A DNA stretch of 64,000 bases from Paenibacillus sp. FJAT-26967 (GTDB taxonomy: Bacteria; Bacillota; Bacilli; Paenibacillales; NBRC-103111): the NCBI RefSeq assembly GCF_001541095.1, contig NZ_LMXH01000006.1, positions 62,001 to 126,000 of the forward strand, written 5' to 3'. Made by a program: the position numbers and the translations under genes. Positions 16,319 through 25,932 of the stretch are shown piece by piece. Each line of letters opens with the position of its first letter. The first letter of the stretch is position 1. A model generated the notes under the pieces. The model ran no database searches and was not told where the DNA came from. It saw nothing but the letters and a program-made list of their open reading frames with translations.

Positions 16319-17912
16319 GGTAATTATTGCTGATGATGAAGCCGTATTCCGCAAGTACCTGCGGCATGCGATCCATTGGGATTCCTATGAATTTGAAATA
16401 TGCGGGGAAGCTAAGAATGGCCTGGAAGCCCTAGAACTCGTGGAGACCCACTCTCCCGATATTATCTTCGCAGATATTAATATGCCGTTCATGGACGGTC
16501 TGACGTTTGCAGAGCGGGTCCGGGAAATCCACCCCCATCTGGCCGTTATTCTTGTAACGGGACACAGCGAATTCGAGTATGCCCGCAGGGCGATCCGGAT
16601 CGGGGTGGTTGATTACATCCTGAAGCCCTTTACCGAAGAGGAGCTGCTGGTGACCCTGCTCAAAGTAAAGGAGTCGCTCGATAAGAGGAAACACCGCGAA
16701 AACCGGGAACAGGCGGACCATCTCCTGATTCGCGAGAGCTTCCTCAACTCACTGATTAGCGACGAATATAGCAGCGGAGAAGAGCTGCACAAGAACTTTG
16801 CGCTGTTCGGCATTCCGGCACAGCTGAATTATTTCCGGGTAGCCTCCGTTGAAATCGTACACACGCAGGACCAGCTGCCTGATGCCAACGAACTGCGCTT
16901 CCGTAAATACATTATCGCCAATCTGCTTAGTGATCTCATCGAGTTAGAAGGCAGTCATCTGGTTTTTAACGGCCCCGAGGGCAGAGTCATCTCGATCATG
17001 ATGACGGAATCCGAAGAACAGATGCCCGCGCAGATGCGTGATCCGTTCCGGAAGCTGTACCATTTTATCAAACGGCATTTCGGGTTTAATGTGACAGTGG
17101 GCCTGGGCAATCCCGGAGCCGGCTGCGCCTCCATCCGCAAATCGTATATGGAGTCCATCGTGGCTCTGCAGAACCGGATGGCTCTGAGCGGGGATGAAGT
17201 GATTGATTATTCAGCCGTCGAGTCCCGAACGGCCAACATCGGCTTTTATCCAAGTGAAATTAACGAGAATTTGCTCCTTCACCTCCGGCTGCATGACTGG
17301 GACGGCATACAGGCCGATCTGAAGGAAATTTACGATTACATCCGGGAGCGGCACCTGTCGGGGGACTACACGTACATGATCCTCGCCGGACTTGTTTCCT
17401 TGTGTCTGACTCATATCTATGAGGTGGAAAAAACGGTCGACGAAGTATTCGGCAGCGATTTCCTTCCCTACCGCGAAATCCGCAACAAACCGTCTCTCGA
17501 ATCCACATTCGAATGGCTTTCCGGCATGTACCTGGCGACGATGAATGCATCCGGCAGCGGCAAGCTGTCCAAAGCAGCCAAGCTGCTCTCTCTTGCCCGC
17601 AGTTATATTGACGAGCATTACAAGAATAACGAGCTGAAGGTGGAAGAGGTCTCCAATCATCTGTATATCAATTCCCGGTATTTGAGAAAAATTTTCAAAA
17701 ACGAGCTTGGCCTCAGCGTTAACGATTACATCACAGAAGTCCGCATGCAGAAGGCCAAAGATTTGCTCAGTTCGGGAAATAATATCCGGTTGTCCGATAT
17801 TTCCGAGATGGTCGGTTACAGCGACCCCGGTTATTTCAGCAAGACCTTCAAGAAGCATGTAGGTCTTTCGCCCAGCGAATATGAGACCCGCAAGAGCAGA
17901 CTGTCCGAATAG
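16311..17912 (+). CDS. YesN-type response regulator with AraC DNA-binding domain
   Basis: The 533-residue protein has an N-terminal receiver domain with the acidic pair D8/D9, phospho-acceptor D55, T83 and K105 (LKPF). A long linker follows, then a C-terminal AraC/XylS double helix-turn-helix from about 430 (KVEEVSNHLYINSRYLRKIF and RLSDISEMVGYSDPGYFSKTF). It overlaps the kinase gene by 8 nt, so translation is coupled. It is expected to activate the binding-protein gene that starts about 100 nt downstream. Confidence 0.95.
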   Translation: MYKVIIADDEAVFRKYLRHAIHWDSYEFEICGEAKNGLEALELVETHSPDIIFADINMPFMDGLTFAERVREIHPHLAVILVTGHSEFEYARRAIRIGVVDYILKPFTEEELLVTLLKVKESLDKRKHRENREQADHLLIRESFLNSLISDEYSSGEELHKNFALFGIPAQLNYFRVASVEIVHTQDQLPDANELRFRKYIIANLLSDLIELEGSHLVFNGPEGRVISIMMTESEEQMPAQMRDPFRKLYHFIKRHFGFNVTVGLGNPGAGCASIRKSYMESIVALQNRMALSGDEVIDYSAVESRTANIGFYPSEINENLLLHLRLHDWDGIQADLKEIYDYIRERHLSGDYTYMILAGLVSLCLTHIYEVEKTVDEVFGSDFLPYREIRNKPSLESTFEWLSGMYLATMNASGSGKLSKAAKLLSLARSYIDEHYKNNELKVEEVSNHLYINSRYLRKIFKNELGLSVNDYITEVRMQKAKDLLSSGNNIRLSDISEMVGYSDPGYFSKTFKKHVGLSPSEYETRKSRLSE

Positions 17913-18010
17913 TACAAATGAGTGCCGTTTTGTCCATGCTGTAAAAGACCCATTTCCTATAGAATAAGTGTTGCACCAACAGATGAACTTACACCTAAGG
18001 GGGATTAGGG

Positions 18011-19324
18011 ATGAGAAAGACAGCAGTTAAAGGAATGAGCCTCCTGCTTGCCATGGCACTTGTGCTGATGCTTGCAGCGTGCGGAAACGGCGATGACAAG
18101 TCTTCTGGCGGTACGGGAACAGACGGCAAAGCAGGCGAAGCGGTTAAACTGAAGTTCTATGCCCAATACAGTGGAGAAAACATTCCAGTCTATGACGCGG
18201 CAAAAGCCGAACTGAAGAAAGTTATGCCTGAAGTTGATGTTGATTTTGAAGTAGCGGCTCAAGACGATGAGCAGAAAATCAAAACGTATGCGGCGGCAGG
18301 CAATCTGCCTGACATTTTCTTCGCATCCAGCGGTTTGATTGACGTATTCAAGAAATCCAACAACATTCTTGCGCTCGACAACGTAATCAAGGAAAACAAA
18401 ATCGAAGAGAAGCTGAACGAAACGTCCAAGACTCTTCTCTGGGACCAAGACGGCCACTCCTATGCAGTACCTAACGTGGGCCAGTGGGCATCGCTTATTT
18501 TCATCAATAAAAAGGTGTTTGAAGATAACGGCGTCAAAGTTCCTGCTAACTACGATGAGTTCCTGACAGCCGTACAAACGTTCAAATCCAAAAACATTAC
18601 TCCGCTTTCCCTCTTTGCTAAAGAAAAATGGCCCGGCGTACAGCTGATGGATATGGCTATTGTCAGCGAAGAACCAGGCGGCCTGAAGAAGCTTGAAAGC
18701 GGACAAGGCACTTTCTCCGATGCCGCTTACACCAAAGCAGCGGACAAATTGTCCAAGCTGACGGCAGCCGGCCTGCTGAGCAGCGGCGCGTTCAACACCA
18801 ACTGGGAAGATGCGCTTGCGCAGTTCACTTCCGGTAAAGCGGCTATGACCCTGAACGGCGCCTGGGCGATGAACGATATCACCAAAGCTATGGGCGACAA
18901 TGTAGACATCATCTATGCTCCTTTCGCTGATAAAGACAAAGCGGAAGCCGTGAAATGGAATGTCAGCGGCGGCGGGTTCAACCAGGGATTTGCGGTATCG
19001 GCAAACTCCAAGAACAAAGATATCGCAGCTAAATACGCAGCCTTGTTCTCCATTGAATTTGCAAAGCAAAGAATCCTGCTGCTCGGCGATCCAAACCCGA
19101 TTCTGAAAGATGCTCCGCAGCCTAACACACCGCACGGTGCTCTTCAGAAGAAATACGTAGCAGATTCCGCTAACTTCAAGACGATGACCACCTTCCCTTG
19201 GGGATTGTCCAATGCGAAGTTCAAGACTTCCGTAGAAGACAACACCCAGAAGTTCCTGGTCGACCGTAAAACAGACGCTTATATCAATGACATGAACAAA
19301 GCGCTTGAGTTAGCCCGCAAATAA
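18011..19324 (+). CDS. Sugar ABC transporter substrate-binding lipoprotein
   Basis: The 437-residue protein starts with a lipoprotein signal peptide ending in LAAC, so C24 would be lipidated and anchored outside the membrane. The fold is a cluster B/CUT1-type extracellular solute-binding protein (NLPDIFFASSG, KKVFEDNGVKVPANYDEFL, GKAAMTLNGAWAMNDI). It delivers an oligosaccharide to the two permeases downstream; an alpha-galactoside such as raffinose or melibiose is inferred from the adjacent GH36 gene. The ribosome site is AAGGGGGATTAGGG. A hairpin at 19337-19372 separates it from the permeases and should make this gene the most highly expressed. Confidence 0.94.
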   Translation: MRKTAVKGMSLLLAMALVLMLAACGNGDDKSSGGTGTDGKAGEAVKLKFYAQYSGENIPVYDAAKAELKKVMPEVDVDFEVAAQDDEQKIKTYAAAGNLPDIFFASSGLIDVFKKSNNILALDNVIKENKIEEKLNETSKTLLWDQDGHSYAVPNVGQWASLIFINKKVFEDNGVKVPANYDEFLTAVQTFKSKNITPLSLFAKEKWPGVQLMDMAIVSEEPGGLKKLESGQGTFSDAAYTKAADKLSKLTAAGLLSSGAFNTNWEDALAQFTSGKAAMTLNGAWAMNDITKAMGDNVDIIYAPFADKDKAEAVKWNVSGGGFNQGFAVSANSKNKDIAAKYAALFSIEFAKQRILLLGDPNPILKDAPQPNTPHGALQKKYVADSANFKTMTTFPWGLSNAKFKTSVEDNTQKFLVDRKTDAYINDMNKALELARK

Positions 19325-19336
19325 TTCGGTAGAAAT

Positions 19337-19372
19337 AAAAACAGGTTATCCTGCAGAGGATAACCTGTTTTT
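19337..19372 (+). terminator. Intra-operon hairpin between binding protein and permease
   Basis: A perfect 15-bp stem (AAAAACAGGTTATCC and complement, loop TGCAGA) ends in TTTTT and lies only a few bases before the AAAGGAGG of the permease. It probably acts as a partial terminator or 3'-protective hairpin. Confidence 0.8.
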
Positions 19373-19386
19373 AAAAGGAGGAAACC

Positions 19387-20268
19387 ATGAGCACAAAATT
19401 CAAAAATAATCTGGCGCTGCTGGTTTTCACGGTTCCCACCCTGCTGGTATTTACCGTGATTGTCTTCATTCCCATTCTTCAAACGATCCAGAAAAGCTTC
19501 TACGATTGGGACGGCTTAAGCACCCCGATCTTTAACGGTCTCGATAACTACATCCGTCTGATGGATGACCCTGATTTCTTCGTATCCGTCAAAAACGGAC
19601 TGATCTTCGCACTCGTTCTGGTCGTCTATCAGATCGGGCTCGGAACCATCCTGGCGATTGCCCTGTCCAATGCCAGACTGAAAGGCCGCAAGTTCTTCAA
19701 AACAGCCTACTTCGTGCCGGTCGTTCTGTCCGGTGTCGTCGTCTCGCAGCTCTGGATTGCCATTTATAATGCGGACGGCGGACTTCTCAATAACATTTTC
19801 GCTTCACTCGGACTGGATTATCAGCAATCCTGGCTGGCCGGAGAGCACACGTCCATCTGGGCGATTGCCTTTACGAATGCCTGGCAGAACCTCGGGATTC
19901 AATTGATTCTGATCTATACCGCGATCAAGGCGATTCCCGAACATTTGTATGAAGCCGCCGCGATTGACGGCGCTACATCCTGGATCAAACATACGCGCAT
20001 CACGATCCCTCTGCTCAGCGAGACGTACAAGTTCTGTCTCATCATCGCCATCACCGGCGGTCTGAATGCGTTCCAGAACATGTTCGTCATGACCAACGGA
20101 GGCCCGGGCAATATTTCCTACACCTTGACCTTCATGATGTACAAAGCCGCGTTCCGCGCGAACGAATACGGTTACGGGGCCGCATCGGCGACCATTCTCG
20201 TACTCGAATGCCTGCTGTTCACGATTCTGATCAACCGTTTTATCGCCAGAGAAAAAATCAGCTATTAG
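19387..20268 (+). CDS. Sugar ABC transporter permease (MalF/LacF-like)
   Basis: The 293-residue protein has six membrane segments and the binding-protein-dependent EAA loop (EAAAIDGATSWIKHTRITIP), which contacts the ATPase. It forms a heterodimer with the next gene product. AAAAGGAGG precedes the ATG immediately after the hairpin. No ATPase gene follows, as is usual in Firmicute CUT1 loci served by a shared MsmX-like ATPase. Confidence 0.94.
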   Translation: MSTKFKNNLALLVFTVPTLLVFTVIVFIPILQTIQKSFYDWDGLSTPIFNGLDNYIRLMDDPDFFVSVKNGLIFALVLVVYQIGLGTILAIALSNARLKGRKFFKTAYFVPVVLSGVVVSQLWIAIYNADGGLLNNIFASLGLDYQQSWLAGEHTSIWAIAFTNAWQNLGIQLILIYTAIKAIPEHLYEAAAIDGATSWIKHTRITIPLLSETYKFCLIIAITGGLNAFQNMFVMTNGGPGNISYTLTFMMYKAAFRANEYGYGAASATILVLECLLFTILINRFIAREKISY

Positions 20269-20281
20269 GTGGGAGGCCATC

Positions 20282-21109
20282 ATGAAAACTTTTAAGAAAA
20301 CTGCCGTTTATGCAGCCCTCTCCGCTTTTGTCGTGGTGAGCTTGTATCCTCTGGTCTGGCTGCTGTTCTATTCCTTTAAAAACAATGAGGAAATTTTCTC
20401 AACGAACGTATATGGATTGCCCCAAGTATGGCGCTTTGAAAACTATGTAAATGCGTTCAAAATGTTCGATCTCGTCCTATATTTTAAAAACAGTCTGATC
20501 GTCTCCATTGCCACCGTGATCTGTACCGTAGTACTCGCGCTCATGTTCTCCTATGCAACGGCCCGTATGAAATGGAGATTCGCGGGTGCGGCACGCACCT
20601 ATGTGACGATCGGCATGTTCATCCCGATGCAGATCATCCTGATTCCGCTGCTTATTATCGAGCGCACGCTGCATCTGCAGAACAGCTACCTGGCGGTCGT
20701 TGTGCCATATGTGGCGTTCCAGCTTTCTTTTGCTACGATTATCTTCTATGCGTTCTTCCGTTCGCTTCCGCACGAAATCGAAGAATCGGCCGAGATCGAC
20801 GGAGCCAGCATCTATACGATCTTCTTCAAAATCATGGTGCCGCTCGTAATTCCTGCGATCGCATCGGTCAGTATCTTCGTCTTCCTGTTCGCCTGGAACG
20901 AATTCCTGATGGCACTCGTCATGATCAGTGAAGAAACACTCAAGACGCTGCCGCTCGGACTCTTGTACTTCCAGACCCAGTTCAGCTCCGATTGGGGCGC
21001 AATGGGCGCTGTAATGATGATTGCAACGATTCCGACACTGCTCATCTACCTGGTGTTCTCCGAACAAGTAGAGAAAGCACTGACGGTCAGCTCGGCTGTC
21101 AAAGGATAA
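20282..21109 (+). CDS. Sugar ABC transporter permease (MalG/LacG-like)
   Basis: The 275-residue protein has six membrane segments, the CUT1 MalG-type N-terminus (VSLYPLVWLLFYSFKNNEEIF) and an EAA-type loop (EIEESAEIDGASIYTIFFKI). It pairs with the previous permease, 13 nt away. The ribosome site is GGTGGGAGG. The GH36 gene follows after about 170 nt. Confidence 0.94.
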   Translation: MKTFKKTAVYAALSAFVVVSLYPLVWLLFYSFKNNEEIFSTNVYGLPQVWRFENYVNAFKMFDLVLYFKNSLIVSIATVICTVVLALMFSYATARMKWRFAGAARTYVTIGMFIPMQIILIPLLIIERTLHLQNSYLAVVVPYVAFQLSFATIIFYAFFRSLPHEIEESAEIDGASIYTIFFKIMVPLVIPAIASVSIFVFLFAWNEFLMALVMISEETLKTLPLGLLYFQTQFSSDWGAMGAVMMIATIPTLLIYLVFSEQVEKALTVSSAVKG

Positions 21110-21280
21110 GGCAGTCAAATGAAGCCTGTAAGATACAGCCTGTGAAGAACGGCGATTGGATAGCGCCGCAAAGCCCACCCCAAATATTGGGATTACTTTT
21201 GTAAATATGGAAAACACGCTGCATGGACTGGCAAGCTCTCCAGGCAGCCTTACCATCACATGCACCATGGAGGAACATTC

Positions 21281-23041
21281 ATGACATACGCTACCGGAAC
21301 TTACGCCATGAACGTCAAGGGAGGAGAAGGCTTCCGCATCTCCCTGACTTCCCTTTCCAGCGAAGGGGGAATCGAGCTTGTCCGGCTCCGCATGGAATCG
21401 GACACTCCCCTGGCCCCGCGCGATATCCAGATCCGCTGGAATCATCCCGCAGTCGATATCCAGGGGTACTGGGACCCGGGCGCAAACCGCGACAAAGGGC
21501 TGCGCATCGACTTCAGCCCGGCTTTCGATTCGAAAGCCACCTCGCTTGCGCCCGTGTACAGCCTGTACAACTTAAACGGTCTGAACCGTCTGACCGTCGC
21601 CTACTCCGATGCGCTGCGCCCGCACAAGATGCGCGCAGGCATCCATGAGGAAACCGCCGAGTTCGAGTGCCTGCTGCAGCTCTTCACGGAGCCGAGCCCC
21701 CCGATGACCGAGTACGAAGCCGTCATCCGGCTCGACACCCGCGAGCTGTTCTACGCGGACTGCCTACGCGAAGTCGGCGAGTGGTGGGCCGCGATGCCCG
21801 GATACGAGCCCTCACCTGTTCCGGCTGCGGCCCGGATGCCGATGTACTCGACCTGGTACAGCTTCCATCAGGAGCTGGTACCCGGACAGGTCGAAGAGCA
21901 GTGCCGCCTCGCCAAACAGCTCGGCTGCGAGGCCGTCATTGTCGACGACGGCTGGCAGACGACGAGCAATGAACGCGGCTACGCCTACTGCGGCGACTGG
22001 CAAGTGTCGCCGGAGCGCATCCCCGACATGAAAGCTCATGTATTCAAGGTGCACGAAGCCGGACTGAAATACATCCTATGGTACTCCGTACCGTTCGTAG
22101 GCCCTTATTCCGGCGCTTACAAGAAGTTCGAGAACAAGTTCATCGATACGTACGGTACCGATGGCACAGCCGTGGTCGATCCGCGCTTCCCGGAAGTCCG
22201 CGAGTACCTCATCGGCACTTACGAGCAGGCTCTGCGAGACTGGGATCTCGACGGCTTCAAACTTGATTTCGTCGACTCCTTCAACCTGTCGGAGGAGATG
22301 AAGGACTCTCTCGGCGGCGGAAGAGATTACGATTCCGTACCGGAAGCGGTCGACCGCCTGCTGACTGACACCATGACGCGCCTGCGCAGTATCAAGCCGG
22401 ATATCATCATCGAGTTCCGGCAGAAGTACATCGGTCCGCTGATGAGGAAGTACGGCAACATGTTCCGCGTGGCGGATTGCCCGAACAACTCCAGCCAGAA
22501 CCGGATCGGTTCCATCGACATCCGGCTGCTGAGCGGAGATACCGCGGTTCACTCGGACATGCTGATGTGGAACCCCGATGAACCCGTTGAGAGCGCTGCG
22601 CTGCAGCTTATCAACTCCTTGTTCTCGGTGCCGCAGATCTCCATGCTGCTGGACCGTCTCCCGGAGGATCACCAGCAGATGGTCAGCTTCTGGCTCCGCT
22701 TCTGGATGACCAACCGGGATGTGCTGCTCGGCGGCAAGCTCACACCGTTATCGCCGGATATGCTGTATCCAGTCGTAACGGCGGCTGCTGAACACAAATC
22801 CATTACAGCCGTGTACGCCGAACATATCGTGAAAGTCGGCGAGCTCCCGAGGGATTCCTTCATCTTCGTAAACGGAACCCTGCAGAACCGGATTGTCGCT
22901 GATTTCACCGTGGATTCGGGTGAGCGGAATATGACCGTTCTCGATTGCAAGGGCAATGTAGCGGCTTATCAGTTGGTTTCGTTCACGCAGGGCCTGCATT
23001 CTTTGCCAGTGCCTCCCGGCGGACTGATTATTCTGCTTTAA
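21281..23041 (+). CDS. GH36-family alpha-galactosidase
   Basis: The ATG at 21281 follows GGAGG; seven upstream codons are not used. The 586-residue cytoplasmic protein contains the GH36/GH27-clan signature VIVDDGWQT and the catalytic nucleophile D329 in FKLDFVD; D399 in RVADCPNNSSQNR is the likely acid/base. It releases alpha-linked galactose from oligosaccharides imported by the transporter. It is shorter than the 720-750-residue classic GH36 enzymes, with a reduced N-terminal domain, so it belongs to a shorter subgroup and alternative alpha-linked substrates remain possible. A terminator follows at 23095. Confidence 0.87.
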   Translation: MTYATGTYAMNVKGGEGFRISLTSLSSEGGIELVRLRMESDTPLAPRDIQIRWNHPAVDIQGYWDPGANRDKGLRIDFSPAFDSKATSLAPVYSLYNLNGLNRLTVAYSDALRPHKMRAGIHEETAEFECLLQLFTEPSPPMTEYEAVIRLDTRELFYADCLREVGEWWAAMPGYEPSPVPAAARMPMYSTWYSFHQELVPGQVEEQCRLAKQLGCEAVIVDDGWQTTSNERGYAYCGDWQVSPERIPDMKAHVFKVHEAGLKYILWYSVPFVGPYSGAYKKFENKFIDTYGTDGTAVVDPRFPEVREYLIGTYEQALRDWDLDGFKLDFVDSFNLSEEMKDSLGGGRDYDSVPEAVDRLLTDTMTRLRSIKPDIIIEFRQKYIGPLMRKYGNMFRVADCPNNSSQNRIGSIDIRLLSGDTAVHSDMLMWNPDEPVESAALQLINSLFSVPQISMLLDRLPEDHQQMVSFWLRFWMTNRDVLLGGKLTPLSPDMLYPVVTAAAEHKSITAVYAEHIVKVGELPRDSFIFVNGTLQNRIVADFTVDSGERNMTVLDCKGNVAAYQLVSFTQGLHSLPVPPGGLIILL

Positions 23042-23343
23042 TTACGATAATTAACTGTACCCGGCTTGATTAACCAGTCCCCCTGGTTCTATATGCTCCC
23101 GCCTTCTGTTAACATTCAGAGCGCGGGAGTTTTTGATTTGCGCATCGCCGAATATGAGATAGGTACAAAGGCCCTTCCTTTCACAAAAAAATAATAATAA
23201 TCTCCACATTCCCTAGTTCCGAATCTGCCTTTTCTGATGTATACTTATCTCGTAAAGTCGTATGTCGCCCAAGTTAGTAGACGCCTTGCCTTATCTCGGA
23301 AGAGACCGCTTGCAACCCATTAAAAACGACAGGGTGATCACAC
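23042..23343. other. Intergenic region with terminator of the alpha-galactoside operon
   Basis: The left half holds the terminator at 23095-23134. The right half contains a TATACT hexamer near 23241 that could serve the membrane-protein gene, with only a weak -35 match. Nothing else stands out. Confidence 0.4.
23095..23134 (+). terminator. Intrinsic terminator after the GH36 gene
   Basis: CTCCCGC pairs with GCGGGAG across a 20-nt loop and is followed by TTTTT. Confidence 0.75.
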
Positions 23344-23787
23344 ATGAACGTATTCAAAAGCTTGCTGTACAGTTGCACCTATTCCTTACTGGCCTGGCTC
23401 TTATCGGTCGGTTTGAAATTCAGTTTCTCTTTTACTGTCGTTGTCACCGTCTCAAGCTTTGTCGTTGCGCTCGTCGTATGGACATCTGTCCTTCATAAGG
23501 TCAAGCAAATTACGGTAGAAAAAGGCATCTGGGCAGGCGTATCCATCGCTCTTCTGATTCATCCCATATCCTGGCTTGTCGCTTATGCGCTGCCTGAGTC
23601 CGGGCTCACACTCTTCGAAGTCCTGTTTGCCAGCATGTTCGGAATGGGTACCATCGGCATCCCGGCTTCTGCTGTCGGCGGTTTGATAGGTTTCCTGATC
23701 GCCAAGCTTCACAAGCAGAGCTCTATTGCCAAAGGCTACGAGCTTCAAGCCCCGCAGCCTCCAATGATCAATACTTCACAGCCCTGA
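23344..23787 (+). CDS. Hypothetical membrane protein
   Basis: The 147-residue product has four predicted membrane segments (about 10-27, 28-50, 62-82 and 90-117) and a hydrophilic C-terminal tail rich in Q and P. I do not recognise a family. The ribosome site is AGGGTGATC. The gene ends at a terminator at 23815 and appears monocistronic. Confidence 0.75.
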   Translation: MNVFKSLLYSCTYSLLAWLLSVGLKFSFSFTVVVTVSSFVVALVVWTSVLHKVKQITVEKGIWAGVSIALLIHPISWLVAYALPESGLTLFEVLFASMFGMGTIGIPASAVGGLIGFLIAKLHKQSSIAKGYELQAPQPPMINTSQP

Positions 23788-23814
23788 ATCGATAATATTC
23801 TTGCATCCTATACC

Positions 23815-23854
23815 AAAAACTCCCCCGGCTGCTCTGCCGTAAGGGAGTTTTTTT
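23815..23854 (+). terminator. Intrinsic terminator after the membrane-protein gene
   Basis: AAAAACTCCC pairs with GGGAGTTTTT and continues into a T7 run. Confidence 0.82.
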
Positions 23855-23983
23855 GCTTGCGGTTGTCCGGGTCACCCGGAGTCGGAGTGCTCATCTTCGC
23901 TTCAGCGCCGATAGCCGGCGGTTTCGCCCAACCGGCGGACCATTCGGCATTAGGCTCATATCCGGGTTCGTACAACCGGGATC

Positions 23984-25150
23984 CTATAACGACAAACTAT
24001 CCACAGGCACGTCAAACAGGTTCTTCATCACAAAACCGACCGCAAGCGCCGTCTCATCCGGAGAGGAAGCTAACTGCCTGATCTCCACATTTCTGCATGT
24101 CTCCGGGATATCCGTCTTAAGAAGATCACGGAGCCTCGGCAGCAGCTGATCACTAAATGCTTCCGTGATTCTCCCTGTCAGCAGAACCTGATCGGGATTG
24201 AGAATGGTAATCAGATTCGCCACTGTCACACCGATCGCAGTCATAATTTGTTCTCTGAGCTCCAATGACTCCGGTCTGCCTTCCCGTAACTTTTGCCTGA
24301 ATTCCTCGAATGTCTGACCGGTGTTCCCTTGAAGCCCGCTGATCGAAGCCAGCGTAGTCAGGCATCCCGTACCTCCGCAGAAGCACCGGTGAGCGTCCGG
24401 TCCGAAGAAAGCCTTATAGTGCCCGACTTCTCCCGCTACGAACGAAGCTCCCGCAACCAGCTTATTATCCGATATAATCGCGCCCCCGATGCCGTAGTCG
24501 AACTTGATCGTCAGATTGTCTCTGGAACCGCTCAAGACGCCGTTAACGTTCTCCTTCAGCGACAGAAGGTTCACGTCATTCTCAATGAAGATGGGAATGC
24601 CGTATTTATCCTCCAGCAGCTCTTTCATCGGTATTCGCACCCACCGGAGTCCCGGAGAACGCAGAACAACCCCATGCCTGGAGTCCACAAGACCCTGGAC
24701 GCTCAGCCCCACACCCTTCAAGGTACTCCGGTCCGGAACGTGCTGAAGAAGATCATCCATACAGGCGCAGATAATATCCAGCAGATGCTGCTCGCTCTCA
24801 TACTTGACTACCTCCCGCTCAAAACTGCCGAGCCGGTTGAAGCTGAAGTCCAGGAGAGAACCGCGCACATACTTGCCCGCGACCACAATGCCGATTCCGT
24901 GCAGGTGAGAGCCTTTGATAGTCAAGGGGACGGGTTTGCGGCCTCCGGTACTGGATACCGGCTCCCCCTCCTGCACGAGCTTTTCTTCCAGAAGACGATT
25001 CACTATATTGGTTACGGTCTGCTGGGTCAGACCCGTTTTCTCCGCTAATTCAACCCGCGAAATCGGTCCTTCCGTAAAGATCAGATGGACCACTTTTTGC
25101 TGGTTAATGGATTTTAAAAGCTGGTGACTGCCGAATTTTTCGATCTGCAT
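23984..25150 (-). CDS. ROK-family transcriptional repressor (NagC/XylR-like)
   Basis: The ATG at 25150 is used because it is 6 nt from GGGGGAGG; a TTG one codon earlier is closer than ideal. The 388-residue protein has an N-terminal winged helix (ISRVELAEKTGLTQQTVTNIVNRLLEEKLV) and a sugar-kinase-like ROK domain. The zinc/ROK signature is CFCGGTGC. ROK repressors release DNA on binding a sugar. It sits next to the alpha-galactoside locus but on the opposite strand, so it may regulate that locus or an unlinked one; the sequence does not decide. Confidence 0.93.
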   Translation of the reverse strand: MQIEKFGSHQLLKSINQQKVVHLIFTEGPISRVELAEKTGLTQQTVTNIVNRLLEEKLVQEGEPVSSTGGRKPVPLTIKGSHLHGIGIVVAGKYVRGSLLDFSFNRLGSFEREVVKYESEQHLLDIICACMDDLLQHVPDRSTLKGVGLSVQGLVDSRHGVVLRSPGLRWVRIPMKELLEDKYGIPIFIENDVNLLSLKENVNGVLSGSRDNLTIKFDYGIGGAIISDNKLVAGASFVAGEVGHYKAFFGPDAHRCFCGGTGCLTTLASISGLQGNTGQTFEEFRQKLREGRPESLELREQIMTAIGVTVANLITILNPDQVLLTGRITEAFSDQLLPRLRDLLKTDIPETCRNVEIRQLASSPDETALAVGFVMKNLFDVPVDSLSL

Positions 25151-25213
25151 CAATAACCTCCCCCCTTCTTATTTTAAATTATAAATGAGCCGCTTCATTA
25201 CGCATATGACCTT

Positions 25214-25813
25214 CTATCTTTTTCCCATCATCTGCCGGTTCTCCATCTGCGCGACCTTCTTAAGCCAGGGCAGTGTCAGCCGGAAGGCCTTAATTTCCTG
25301 CCAGGTCATTCCCCACTGATACAGCACAAACAAAGGGCGTCTGCTCGCATAGAACAGGGCCTTCATCCCCAAGGAATCCGTAATGTACTTCATGCGTCTG
25401 ATGTGAAAAGAATTAGAGACTACCAGGCACGTGCCCAGTCCCTCCTCTGCCATCATGATCCCGCAGTTCACCATATTCTGAACGGTATTGCGGGATAACG
25501 TTTCCAGCCGGATTCTGCCTTCCGGCATCCCGTTCCGAACCAGATACCGCTTCATGATCTCAGCTTCACTAAGGACCGAAGCTACCGCACCGCCCGACAA
25601 TATAACGGTTTGGTAGCTGTGTTTATCGAACAAATAAAGCGCCGTATCCAGACGATCCTTCAGAAGCGGATGCAAAGAATCCCCTTCGCATTTGAAGCCC
25701 AGCACAATGAGTGCATCCGCGTCCCTGCCGGACATTCTGGAAGAATGCATCCAGATAAAGTAGGCCAGGTATAACCCGGCTGCCGCCATAACCGCCCACA
25801 CAAAGATAAACAT
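25214..25813 (-). CDS. YdcF/ElyC-family (DUF218) protein with N-terminal membrane anchor
   Basis: The 199-residue protein begins with a membrane segment (FIFVWAVMAAAGLYLAYFIW), then a DUF218 domain (DADALIVLGFKCEGD, VILSGGAVASVLSEAEIMKRYL, ETLSRNTVQNM, CLVVSNSFHIRRM). The family is linked to envelope processes, but its reaction is unresolved. The C-terminal ~30 residues contain PLFVLYQWGMTWQEIKAF. The ribosome site is AGGATGAG. It probably forms its own transcript. Confidence 0.88.
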   Translation of the reverse strand: MFIFVWAVMAAAGLYLAYFIWMHSSRMSGRDADALIVLGFKCEGDSLHPLLKDRLDTALYLFDKHSYQTVILSGGAVASVLSEAEIMKRYLVRNGMPEGRIRLETLSRNTVQNMVNCGIMMAEEGLGTCLVVSNSFHIRRMKYITDSLGMKALFYASRRPLFVLYQWGMTWQEIKAFRLTLPWLKKVAQMENRQMMGKR

Positions 25814-25932
25814 ATTCTCATCCTATTCTACCTATATATTAAGCTTTGCGGAAATCACCAGGACATTCTGAGCAGGTTGACAGATTGTATGGCCGAGGAA
25901 TGCTGCCGCTGTAGGGTAAAGCGCTTACTCCA

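Noticed and set aside
18005-19135. 376-codon open frame on the minus strand
   Set aside because: Antisense to the solute-binding lipoprotein gene, which has a clear signal peptide and ribosome site.
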